Shown one piece after another: positions 12,350 through 22,440 of a stretch of 64,000 nt of DNA. The stretch's first letter is position 1, and the number at the start of each line of letters is the position of its first letter. The notes beneath the pieces are model-generated. The model worked only from the letters and a program-made list of their open reading frames with translations. It did not search any database and was not told the DNA's origin. A program made the position numbers and the translations under genes. Source of the stretch: Pogona vitticeps (Eukaryota; Chordata; Lepidosauria; Squamata; Agamidae); assembly GCF_051106095.1 (NCBI RefSeq), contig NC_135786.1, positions 17,348,501-17,412,500 of the forward strand, in the 5' to 3' direction.

Positions 12350-13140
12350 TAGTCCCATCGTTACGTCTGATGAAGTGAAAGCCACATTAAAATATAGCAG
12401 TTCGTCCTTAATGTGACATAATATTTTTGTCTTCTTTCTTTTTCTTTTAGATTTGACCTGAAATGAAATATTAGTGTCATGATCAGCCAGTTCTGATCTG
12501 ATGACGCATAACACAAAATGAATCTACGGACAACCCCTGGCCACAACCCTTTGAATTTAGAGTGCAGCAAATATCAAATATGAGAATAGAGCAAATAGGC
12601 TCATGGTTGCTTTACTGAGGCACATTTCACATTCCCAATTGAAATGAGCATTCAGATTATACTAAATCACCAGAAATAGTTTTCTCTTATTAACTCAAAA
12701 GCAACCCTGTGATGGTGGTTTGGAAAACACTGAAGCATTTATCTGATAGGAAGTTCCCAAGGTTTCAGCCTTGGGATCCATCTGATCAAAACATTTCTAC
12801 CCTATTTTACATACATAGTTTATTGGCATAGCCTGTTATCAACTCATATTTAGAATGTCAACTACACATATAAATGCATTCAGGACTAAAGTGTAATGAG
12901 CAATATTTGTTTTGACAATGTTACCATCTGCCCAGGGATATTAGCCACTAATCACTTTGGCTTGGGGACATGAAATTCTCTTTGAAGTGCAAGCCAAAGT
13001 GAAAACAGTCCTGAATTTCACTTTTGGTACACATATACTTTGCTGACATCAACTGTCAGCCAAGGCAGCTTCAATGGAGGACAAGACACGAAACAATGCA
13101 GAGACACCTCACTATCCACTGCTTCTTGTTCTCTTCTTCT
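12350..13140. other. Unassigned AT-rich stretch
   Basis: No gene or repeat recognised. Confidence 0.4.
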
Positions 13141-13146
13141 GTGTAG

Positions 13147-13271
13147 TTCTTGAATCCCCAGATGTTCCTGGACTAAAACTCCCAGAGCCCATCACCATTA
13201 GCTGTGCTGACCAGGATTTCTGGAAGTTGTAGTCCAAGAACATCTGGGGACCCAAGGTTGGAAACCACCTG
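13147..13271. mobile_element. hAT-type palindromic MITE, degraded
   Basis: Inverted arms 'ccagatgttcctggac' and 'gtccaagaacatctgg' flank a centre resembling the 'agctgtgctgaccaggattt' core of the better preserved copies at 20571 and 35052. The left terminus is eroded. A possible duplication 'tgtgtag' is present on both sides. Confidence 0.65.
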
Positions 13272-13280
13272 TGTAGTATA

Positions 13281-13425
13281 TACCGTATTTTTCGCACCAT
13301 AAGACACACTTTTCCCCCACAAAACAGGGGGGTGGAAAGTCTGTGCGTCTTATGGAGCGAAGAAAACAGATTATATTTTCCTGTTTTCTTCTCCTAAAAA
13401 ATTGGTGCATCTTATGGAAAGGTGA
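13281..13425. mobile_element. MITE with CCGTATTTTTCGC-type terminal repeat
   Basis: The left end reads taccgtatttttcgcaccat, and 'ccataagacaca' is answered near 13401 by 'ggtgcatcttatgg' in inverted orientation. A central inverted block (aagtctgtgcgtcttatgga) repeats the motif. I recall similar short elements as common in reptile genomes, but assign no superfamily. Confidence 0.6.
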
Positions 13426-13439
13426 CATCATCACAATGT

Positions 13440-13650
13440 AGGTTGTTGTTGTTTAGTCATTAAGTTGTGTCCGACTCTTTGTGACCCATGGACCAGAGTA
13501 CGCCAGGCCCTCCTGTCTTCCACTGTTGGGTCAAATTCATGTTGGTAGCTTTGATGACATTATCCAACCATCTCATCCTCTGTCGCCTCATTCTCCTCAC
13601 CTTCACACTTTCCTTCACAATGCAGGTAGTGTTCACCAAAGTGGTGGTTG
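13440..13650 (-). mobile_element. BovB LINE 3' end
   Basis: The minus strand reads as the BovB ORF2 end and 3' terminus. On the plus strand, 'gtgtccgactctttgtgac' near 13467 is followed by the complement of the 'RMRWLDNVI' coding region near 13560-13590. The GTT-rich start is the complement of the AAC-rich BovB tail. Confidence 0.85.
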
Positions 13651-13894
13651 TGCAGAAATACTTAGCATAATGGCGTCACACCATTCATTAGGGTTCCCTG
13701 GGCTATATACAGGGAACATTTTTCCCACTAGGGGCAAAATTCTAATTTTGGAAGGATCTTAAAGAGAGCATTTTTTTTAAAGTGGGGAGAGGTTGAAGGC
13801 ATATGATTGGGTCAATGCAAAGTGAGCGGTGTCAGGTATAATTCTTTAGTGTTGTCATTTTCCATCAAACATACAAAGCACGAGAATATAGCAG

Positions 13895-14075
13895 ATACAC
13901 TGGTCAGGCGACCTGATTTCAGGAGACCTGAATTCAAATCCTTGATTAGCCATGGAAACTCACTGGGTGAGTGGCAATAGTAAAACACTCCTTGAATTTC
14001 TCACATACTTTTAAAACCCTACCAGGGTTGCCATAAGTCAAAGATGACTTGATAACTTGTAACAATATACAAATG
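13895..14075 (+). mobile_element. tRNA-derived SINE (family D), first of a tandem pair
   Basis: The head contains 'gacctgaattcaaatccttg', similar to a tRNA B box. It is followed by the body 'catggaaactcactgggtg' and an RTE-like tail ('gccataagtcaaagatgact'). A second copy follows immediately. Confidence 0.6.
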
Positions 14076-14079
14076 TGGA

Positions 14080-14207
14080 TAGAGCTACAGACTGAGACTC
14101 AGGGGATCTGGGTTCAAATCCTCATTTGGCCATGGGAACTCCTTGGGGAATGACACTGGTAGAATCACTCCTTAAATTTTTCACTTACCTTAAAAACCAT
14201 ATTAATA
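14080..14207 (+). mobile_element. tRNA-derived SINE (family D), second of a tandem pair
   Basis: It repeats the plan of the preceding copy: 'atctgggttcaaatcctca' as B-box-like block, then 'gccatgggaactcctt'. Its tail is replaced by a minus-strand family A SINE starting at about 14208. Confidence 0.6.
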
Positions 14208-14416
14208 TAATTGTGTGTCATTAGGTAAACTTTGATTTACGGTGACCCTTTCCAGGGTTTCCTAGGTAAAGAAAACTCAGAAGCGGTTTACGATTCCTTT
14301 CTTCTGGGGTCACCCTGGGGCTGTGCAGTGTTCCCAAAGGCCACACAGGCTGGCTTTTCTGCAAATATAGTGGGGAACTGAACTCCCAGCCTATGGCTCT
14401 GCAGCCAGATACTCTT
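14208..14416 (-). mobile_element. tRNA-derived SINE (family A), head eroded
   Basis: The minus strand carries the family A body and tail. On the plus strand it starts with 'tgtgtcattaggtaaac' and ends with 'ctctgcagccagatac'. It aligns by eye with the copies at 3227 and 18537. Confidence 0.7.
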
Positions 14417-14419
14417 CAG

Positions 14420-17400
14420 GCACACAACAATATCCAAAGTGCTGCTCAGTTTTAAGGATGTCTGCTCAGGGCCGTAACCAGCTGTTAACAGCTGTCAAGC
14501 ATGCAGTTCTTAGTGGCTCCCTTCTCTGAGCATCCTCCTGCATTAATAAAGGTTACTCCAGCACATTTTTCAGTACGTTTTCATATTAAGATTTGAAGTG
14601 TGATCTGAAATATTGTACTTGTGCAACCCAATTCTATGAACACTTATTGGGAAGTACATCTTCCCAGACAGGATCCTGGTGGGCACTAGCAAAAGCATAA
14701 TGCTGTACTGAAGCATTAAGACAAGATGTCTTATTTGGTCAAGCACTGTAGATCCTTGAAAACAAATGCAGATCCCCGATCATCAATAGGCAGAATACAC
14801 TTCCACAAGGAGGTCCTCCATGTTTCCTTGCACAAATGTCATAAAAATGAAATACAGACATACTGCTCATTCTGCATGTATTGTGTGAGCTATTTGATAC
14901 TACTGCTCTTGCAGTTCACTGGGGCGTCCTCTAGTCTAAAGTGTTCGATGTTTCACTGTAATTACCACCATAGCTCATTAGGTCTTGCTGCTGTGTATCT
15001 TTTCTGGGATTGCTCTCCATCGTTCCACCTGCAACTTGAGAAAAGCAACTCTTTCAAAAGTCAGGTCATACATTCCACAGATACACATACAGATAGCTTG
15101 ATCAGGACTGTTAAAAATTCATCAGCTCTAGAGATTTGCAACTTGAGAGGAAAGAAATGTGATCAGATGAAAGGAAACAGTTGCCCAGAAAGTGAAAGCA
15201 ACCAAAGGTTCATGTTACCCCAAACTAAGCAGATTTTTTAAAAGGATATTAGGAAGAAATTACGATGACAGAACACAGCTAGGAACCTTGCAGTTGATCC
15301 CTTCCTTTAATGTAGGTCATAGGTGGTGAAGTTCTAGCCTCCTACTCCAGAGTCATCCTTTGAAGCCAGTGTGATTATTCCAAAAGAACGGGTTTTGAGG
15401 AGTCCAAGCCTGAAGGTTAACTTTTCAAAGCATTTGCCAAGTGACTTCTAATGCAGCCTCCCAAAACAAAACCGACATATAGCTATATTGTTATTTTAAA
15501 GTTACAGAATTGTGTGCCTGTCCTTCACTTGCTCCTTTCTGATTGCTTATTGAAGGTTGTACACCTATCCTTCATGTCTTCTTTTCTGATTAAATATGGA
15601 AAGTTTTGAAATTCTTCCAGTGCAGTGCCGACAATTCATTGATCCTGAATCTCTGGAACAGAATGCTTTTGCCTAGTGGCTTCACTTAAAAATGTAATGA
15701 TTGTGGGCTTTTTTTCTCACTTTAATGATTGTATTATTTATTCAGTGGCAGGGTTGTTCATCTTCCTCAGGCTTTACTTTTTTTCTAAACACTCCTCAAA
15801 GGGATTTAGAGAAATTTAGTGCCCAGCACAACAGATGACATAAACATCAGTATCCGTTCAGACTTACTAATCAATCCACAACAGCTAGTACCTTAGAGAG
15901 ATATATTATATATGGTTTTGCCCTGATCTGGCTGTGGGGAGGCAGGTGGCAGATATGCTGAAATTCTAGAGATAGGAGCCCCATGTGGTGGGACACTGAA
16001 CTGCAGGCGGCAGCTTCTCAGTGAATGTCCGATAGGTATGGAACGGATTCTCCTAGGCTGACATTCCTTGAGCGTAAAGTTGTGCTTCTACTTTATCCAA
16101 TATTAACATGTCCCTGGCCATTGTGAGTGACTTTCAAATAGAAGAAGGAGGGAAGGCTGCTTTCATATAAGGAAAAACTATGGCTTTAAGTTTTAGAAAA
16201 ACATATTAATTTTTACTGTTGAAAGAGACAGAGAGGCAGCAACCATGGGGAACCTTATAACCAATAGTTAGAGTATCCGGGAGTCCTAGTAGAAAACTAT
16301 CTGGTTACCCTTCAGCACTATGGGTTGGTATATAAGCAGCAGACTCTTAGTTTGGAAACCTGTGCCTGATTCAATTAGTATTTGGTGAAATAGAGCAATT
16401 ATTCTCATTATTCTGTCCTGTTAGTCCACCTTGTCAGTTCTTCCTAATCAAGATGTCCATTTGCTTTTGAACTCTCTTTATTGTTTTATTATCTGTGTCA
16501 ATCTGTCTGTCCATCCATCCATCTGTCCGTCATCAATATCACACACAATATCTGTATCACCTACATATTCTTCTCAGTCATCTCTGTAAGAGGAGAATAT
16601 AATTAAGAAGGGATTAAATAGAATCACTCAGCCCTGGGCTTTGAGTGACATTATCATAGGCATCAGTTTCGCAGGTGGTAGACTCTCCCAACCCCCACAA
16701 TCCCCAAACAGAACATATCTTTTTCTGAAAACATATTACATTCTTCACTTGACAGGGAACTCAACCCCTGGCTATGAGTCCATTAGGGTTTCATAAGCCA
16801 CTTATCAAGATAGGCAATTTCACAGCTCCTGTCTTGATAAACTGACTGTGTGTCTGCTTCTGTTTCCCTTCTGGTATGGAGATCCTGAACGAAAACAAGA
16901 GTGTTCTATGTCTAGTCATTAACAGCAATGGTTTAGCAGTGAAAGTTACCTTTTTGGATTAGTTTCTCCCAGATTTCCCTGCCAGGATGGTCACTGGCCA
17001 TGCTGAACAAAGACTTCAGGCAGTTGGGCTCTTAAAAAAGAACCCCCTTCTTTCCAGATCATGGAAAGAATTCCACAAGATTCTGGACTGTTTTTGTATA
17101 ACAGTGCAAAAGGTTGCTGGTGAAATCAGCAGATACTTTTGGAAGCCACCTAAATCTTGTTAGAGCTAAGCCAGGGTGTAAATGTATGTAAATCAATAAG
17201 ACAGGGGTTTGTGGTAAGAAACATATGAATTCCATGTAGCACTACTTGGAAGAAGGGCAGGATAAAAATAATACAATAAAATAAAGATATTAGTCTGCTA
17301 ACAAAGTGTCAGGGGGAGTAAGTCGTGGGAGAGTTTTGTGAGGAAGCGAGAAGCCCTGCAGTATTGGATATAGCTGGCATAAAACTATATTACTGTGAGA

Positions 17401-17429
17401 AAGCATATTATTATATTACTGTGAGGAAC
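14420..17429. other. Largest stretch without recognised repeats, holding a 171-codon open frame
   Basis: This 3-kb interval carries no clear repeat. It contains one open frame of 171 codons at 14726-15241 (+), starting MSYLVKHCRSL, with a hydrophobic run around residues 50-65 and many Ser, His and Cys residues. I recognise no family. About one chance frame of this length is expected in a window this size on a rough random-stop estimate, so I do not call it a gene. A short SINE-tail-like piece ('gtatataagcagcaga') lies near 16330. Confidence 0.4.
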
Positions 17430-18140
17430 TATTGAGGAATTTTGAAGAAGAAGGTAAAAAAGCAGAATTATAGTTGAATATTAAGAAGACAAAAGTTATG
17501 GTTACAGAATGCAGTAACTGTGCTGGTATGTCTCAGCATCTTGACAAAATTAAAGAGGAGATAATGGGGTGAGAGTGCCTCACCTAAAGGGTTAAGATAT
17601 GTATTTCAGTATGAGCTTGTGTACATGAAAATTCTCTTCTTCAGAAAGAAGTCAACTACATGTCCTCTAGATTCATCCATATCACCATGGTGTTGACAGT
17701 CGTGATCAGATGAGGATGCAGACAATGATTTGTTAACACAGGAATGGGGGGAATCAAGCTGTTAATTGCTACAGGTTGCAGGCACAAGTCAGGGTACTAT
17801 CACTTTCATGCTGGCAATGAAGAACTTAAAATTGTTAAGTATTTCCTTTGTCTCGGTTTAACCCTCAAGCCACAGGGAGACTAACAGCCATTACAATCAA
17901 GTGGAGACTCAGACTTGGCAGGGCAGCTCTGAAGGAACTTGAAAAGATACAAAAGATGTATCACTGGAGACCACAATCAAGATAACCCACACTATGGCAT
18001 TACCAATTTGCCTTGTGCATATGTACCAACTTGACAGGGAAGAAAGACAGGAAAAATTCATTCATTTGAAATGTGATGTTGGAAGAGAGCTTTATAGATA
18101 CTGAAGACCATCGGAAAGACAAACCAGTAGATCAAATCAA
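17430..18140 (+). mobile_element. RTE-clade LINE fragment, upstream part
   Basis: Degraded RTE ORF2 sequence on the plus strand. The best part is 17875-18140: 'aaaagatgtatcactggaga' and later 'gatgttggaagagagcttta', matching the segment just before the 'YFGH' region in related copies at 40430 and 63100. An earlier block (17430-17560, 'ttaagaagacaaaagttatg') fits the same ORF further upstream. The fragment stops at 18140, where other DNA has inserted, and resumes at 18291. Confidence 0.65.
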
Positions 18141-18236
18141 ATAGCCACCTAGAGTGGTCATATCAAGTAGATAGGCGGGATATAAATAACTAAATAACTA
18201 ACTAACTAACTAACTAACTAACTAGCTAACTAACTA

Positions 18237-18290
<54 letters not shown>
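18141..18290 (+). mobile_element. L2 3' tail plus (AACT/AATC)n inserted in the RTE fragment
   Basis: It opens with 'gccacctagagtggtc' and 'agataggcgggatataaat', the exact L2 tail motif seen at 36870 and 43980. It then runs into AACT units and about thirteen AATC units. The target 'atcaaatcaa' is seen at 18131-18140 and again as 'atcaatcaa' at the right end, so the AATC array may have grown from the tail-target junction. Confidence 0.75.
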
Positions 18291-18525
18291 GCCCGGACAA
18301 TCTCCAGAAGCAAAAAAATGATGGATCTGAGACTGTTGTACTTTGGGCACCTGATGAAAAGGCAAGGCTCAATGGAATAGAAAGCCCTCTGGAAAAAGTT
18401 GAAAACAGCCGGGAAGTAGGACAACTGAATATGAGATGAATTGCTTCAATAAAAGAACCACTGCCTTGAGTTTGCAACACTTGACAGGGCTGCTAATGAC
18501 AGGATGATCTGGAGTTCTCAGATTC
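18291..18525 (+). mobile_element. RTE-clade LINE fragment, downstream part
   Basis: It continues the RTE ORF end interrupted at 18140: 'ttgtactttgggcacctgat' encodes the 'YFGHLM' motif. It then shows 'gggctgctaatgacaggatg' near the 3' end. The 3' terminus is missing and a family A SINE starts at 18537. Confidence 0.75.
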
Positions 18526-18536
18526 ATTAATTTAAT

Positions 18537-18742
18537 TGATTAGGTGCTGGACAAATCAATTCCCACTTCTGGTGACCCTTGCCAGAGTTTCCTAAGTTAT
18601 AAAGTATTCAAAACTGGCTTGCCATTCCTTTCTTCTTGGTGATGCCCTAGGACTGTGCAGCTTGGTCAAGGATACATAGGCTGACTCTCCTCCTGTTTCT
18701 GTGGCCACCTACCCCAACTCATTGAGCTATCCAGCCAGTTCC
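18537..18742 (-). mobile_element. tRNA-derived SINE (family A)
   Basis: The minus strand starts with 'ggaactggctggatagctca', a tRNA-like head, and ends with the RTE-like tail near 18540. The middle is diverged and has lost part of the B-box region. Confidence 0.7.
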
Positions 18743-18744
18743 TT

Positions 18745-19318
18745 CTTTCATAGGCTTCCTGTACATTAGAAGTGACATGACCACATGGAACAACAACAAA
18801 TGGATTCCACATTCAAAATGTCTTTTGTTCTTCTTCTTCTTTTTTTTACACCATCCTGGTTATCATTTTCCAAATCGTTTTTCTATAATCCACTGGCGTT
18901 GATAGGCAGATGACATTCACTTACTACAATATAACAGATAGTTAGGAAGCAAGGGGTCCGTACATTGCAGTGCAGGTTTTGTACATTTGTAGCACACATC
19001 TTTGTCAATGCTTGATAGTTTAAGTGCTCTAATGGGCCTAAACTAATCATTTGCATGATTAATTACTACTTTGAAGGAGCATTAAAAACAACACCATGAA
19101 GACAATGAGTGTTTTTGAAATAGGGTGAAATTATTGCCATTTGACTCAGCTTTTTTTTGCATCAAACAAGCACATTTATCCAATTTCAAATAATAAGCTA
19201 TATACATAACCATGGAAGAGAAGAAATGAACTGGAAAACTGTAGAGTTTAGTCCACTAATACCTTATAACTTGCAGAGGAAATGAAGGGAGAAAGGATAA
19301 TCTTGTGACTAAATGTAT
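18745..19318. other. Non-repetitive stretch with octamer/homeodomain-like motif
   Basis: No repeat or gene recognised. At 19044-19061 the sequence TAATCATTTGCATGATTA is a perfect 7-bp inverted repeat around a POU octamer-like ATTTGCAT. This could be a transcription-factor site in CBLN4 flanking DNA (inference only). Confidence 0.35.
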
Positions 19319-19320
19319 TA

Positions 19321-19834
19321 CAGTGGCGTCTTGACTTACGAACGGCCCGAGTTACGAACATTTTGACTTACGAACCGGTCTCATAGGAAAATATTGACTT
19401 GACTTACGTACTTAGATTTGAGTTATGAACTGAAAAAAACCACGTGGGAGGCAGGGAAAGTGCAAAATTTGAACTTTCAGGTAACTGTTGGCCAGTGAAA
19501 AGGGTGCCTGTCTGCTTCCTCACTCCTCCCAGAGTTTAGAGAGTGGATTGGGAGACAGTCTTCGGACTGCCTGGTACTTGTACTGCCTGGACTGTATTTT
19601 CCCTGCCTTCCCTGAACCTTTCTTGACCTAAGAAAAAAAGAAACAAAATATCCCCCTCTAGTGGTCGAAGGCAGAATAGCAGCTTCCCATTAGTTTCTAT
19701 GGATGGAAAAGAGCAGATACGGATCAAATGGTTTTCAATGCATTCCTATGGGAAATGCAGATTTGACCTGCAAACGTTTTGACATGAGAACCGCCTTCCA
19801 ATACGGATTAAGTTCTCAAGTCAAGACCCCACTG
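19321..19834. mobile_element. Tigger-like MITE, full length
   Basis: It starts CAGTGGCGTCTTGACTTACG and ends in the inverse (ctcaagtcaagaccccactg). TA lies directly outside both ends (19319-19320 and 19835-19836), as expected for a Tc1/mariner-pogo (Tigger) target duplication. The interior encodes no transposase. It is about 514 bp long. Confidence 0.85.
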
Positions 19835-20026
19835 TAGATCTGTGATAGGCAACTTCAGAGCTCCAGGGAAGTCGCTTCCATCACCCACTGCAGACCATAC
19901 CAAGGGCCAGATTCAAGCAAAAAGAATGACCGGGGAAAAAATGATTTTTTATTTTTGCTTTCATTTTCTTGGGCTTCAGGTTTTGGGAAGAAAACAGCTA
20001 AGATTGGATACTATTATATTGTAAAA

Positions 20027-20268
20027 GAGCCTCATGGCTCAGTGGTTAAACCGCTGTACTGCAGCAAAAACTGTGCTCATGATCTGGGGTTCAATCCCAG
20101 GTAGCCGGCTCAAGGCTGACTCAGCCTTCTGTCCTTCCGAGGTCGGTAAAATGAGTACCCAGCTTGCTGGGGGGGGGGGGAGCAATGTGTAACCTGCATA
20201 ATGGTAAACTGCCCAGAGCATGCTCGAAGCACTATGGGGTGTTATATAAGCAGCACACTTTGCTTGCT
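20027..20268 (+). mobile_element. tRNA-derived SINE (family C), near full length
   Basis: The head contains 'tggctcagtggttaaaccgc' (A-box-like) and 'ggggttcaatccc' (B-box-like), which are RNA polymerase III promoter boxes. The body has a G tract near 20170. The tail 'gtgttatataagcagcacac' is LINE-like. A headless relative lies at 59115. Confidence 0.8.
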
Positions 20269-20361
20269 AAAAAACACGCTTTCTGAATAAAAATTATAAA
20301 TTTTGCAGATTTGTTTTTGGGGGGGATGGGCCATCTAGAAGCTGCAAAATTCTACTGCATA

Positions 20362-20453
20362 ACTGCCCAGTGAGTTTCCATGGCCAAGTGGGATTTGAAC
20401 TCCAAAATTCTAGTCCAATACAGTATTCTATTCATTACATCCCACTGGATCTC
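20362..20453 (-). mobile_element. tRNA-derived SINE (family D) fragment
   Basis: The plus strand reads 'gagtttccatggccaagt' then 'gggatttgaactcc', the complement of the family D body and B box. Confidence 0.55.
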
Positions 20454-20570
20454 TTAGTTATGTTTCTTTACTACAGTGAAAACATTGGGTACATTTATTG
20501 CCAGAATAATAAGTCCATTGGCTAATGTTTGCTCTTCGCAATGGATGAAATGGGCTGTGGTTGATTAAAG

Positions 20571-20706
20571 CACTGGTTCTTAACCTTGGGTTACTCAGGA
20601 GTTTTGGACTTCAACTCCCAGAAGCCTTCACCACCAACTGTGCTGGCTGGGGTTTCTGGGAGTTGCAGTTCAAAAACATCCGAGTAACAAAGGTTAAGAA
20701 CCACTG
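20571..20706. mobile_element. hAT-type palindromic MITE, intact with 8-bp TSD
   Basis: The 136-bp element has near-perfect inverted arms ('gttcttaaccttgggttact' at the left, its complement at the right). The 8-bp GATTAAAG flanks it at 20563-20570 and 20707-20714. An 8-bp duplication with CA-TG ends fits hAT. It has no coding capacity. Confidence 0.92.
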
Positions 20707-20714
20707 GATTAAAG

Positions 20715-21500
20715 CTTATGCACCATATAGGAAAATGTTAATTGTTCTTACAGTTTGGTCCTATCAATGTATATTTGAAAAGAAATTCCACTGAAACAAA
20801 TAGCTTCTGCTTCTACTCCACATAAGGGTGTTATAGACTGCAGCTTGCCAATTCCATGTCAAGCTCCACTCATCAAATGCATAGCATAATTACCTAGGTT
20901 GGTAGAGATATACACAAATGAGCATTTTGAAGAATGTCACACAGATGTATATTTATTATAATTTTATTCTGCAATTAATAGGCAAAAATTATCTGAAATT
21001 GTGCTACATTATTGCTGCTAGAGCAGATGGACAGTGACCTGGATGAGCAACCTCCAGATGTCCAAGGCCTGCACATGTCCATTCATGGACCCCTACTTGC
21101 CTCCACTCCAAAATATTTCCTCCAGTTTTTTAAAAAAGTTTTATTGTACCCTCCAGTGGCCATTTTGTGGCCACTAGAAATTGGAGTGAACCTGAAGCCC
21201 AAGGGATGCAGCTGAACTTAAAAGATGGAAAAAATTGTCCCCATCCATCCAGAGGGCACAAGAAGATTTTTTAACATTTCTCCCCCTTTACACATTTGAA
21301 TGTTATGTAGTTTGAGGGTTCAGGGGGCACATTTGAGTAGGAGACCTCAGATTTGGAACTAAATCTGGTCCTCAAAATGAATGAGTTGATTCTTCTGTGT
21401 CCCTTGCTAGTGATATCCAAGTACAGTATGAAGAAAATCCATTCTAAGCACTCATGAATAGAAGTCTTCTGTATTAACCTATAACAAAATATCTAGCATC
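20715..21500. other. Unassigned stretch
   Basis: No gene or named repeat seen. The short frames (up to 77 codons) lack motifs. Confidence 0.4.
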
Positions 21501-21504
21501 CCCT

Positions 21505-21600
21505 TGTTGTGCCAGACTACATTTCCTATCATCTTCAGCTAGAAGGGGCAAAATGTGCTTCTAAGCTAATAGGAATTGTAGTCCAACATATCTGGGATAA
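21505..21600. mobile_element. Degraded hAT-type MITE
   Basis: 'ccagactacatttcctatca' and, about 60 bp later, 'ggaattgtagtccaacatat' form the inverted arms typical of this family ('actacaactcccag' type). The ends are eroded. Confidence 0.45.
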
Positions 21601-21601
21601 T

Positions 21602-22440
21602 GTACTCGAAGGCTTTCATGGCTGGGATCTGATAGTTGTTGTGGGTTTTTCAGGCTCTTTGGCCGTGTTCTGAAGGTTGTTTGTCTTAACGTTTCACCAG
21701 TCTCTGTGGCCGGCATCTTTAGAGGACATGAGTCAGAACTCTGTGCTTTGGTGCAGTTTGTTTGGATAGTTGAGTATTATAGCGGTGGGATCAGCTTTTG
21801 TCCTTTTCAGGAGATGGGTGATTGTGGTGATCAGCATGGTTTTTGTGTGTGGGTGTATTGTTGGGATAACAGGGAGAGATTATCTGATACTGTGATTGAT
21901 GGGTGTCGTTAGCTGGTCTTTTGTGTGCAGTGATCACCAGTCCTTGTAGCTGGGTAGTTTGTTGCCCTTTTGCAGGCTGTATTTTTCAGTGCTGGGAGCC
22001 AGGCTTTGTTGAGTTTTAAACTTTCTTCTTTTTTTTTTTTAGCTCTGCAAGAGTTTGTGGATTTCAATGGCTTCCCTTTGCAGTCTAACATAATGATTGC
22101 TGGTGTTGTCTAGTACCTCAGTATTTTGAAATAGAATTTAATGTCCAGCTTGTTTTAGGGCATGTTCATCTACTGCCGATTTTTCTGGTTGTTTTAGTCT
22201 GCAGTGTCTCTCATGTTCCTTGAGCCTGGTGTGGATGCTGCATTTTCTGGTTCCCATATATACCTGGTCACAACTGCAAGGTATCCAGTATACTCCTGCA
22301 GTGGTGAGGAGGTCCCTTTTGTCCTTTGCTGACTAATATTTGTTATATTTTTGTGCTGAGCTTGAATACTGTTTCTAGGTTGTATAGGAATAGTAGTTCT
22401 TTGTTGAGTCCAGTTTTTTGCACATCGATATAAAATGAGA
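21602..22440 (-). mobile_element. Penelope-like element, inverted 3' segment
   Basis: On the minus strand this is the 3' part of a Penelope-like retroelement. It has a GIY-YIG-type endonuclease region (near 22230-22320) followed by the non-coding 3' end with 'aaaaacccacaacaac'. It matches the 3' portion of the adjacent plus-strand copy but lies head to head with it. The copy is broken by several changes. Confidence 0.85.

Noticed and set aside
20027-20268. Possible tRNA gene (A and B boxes present)
   Set aside because: The cloverleaf does not continue. The body and tail recur elsewhere as a SINE.
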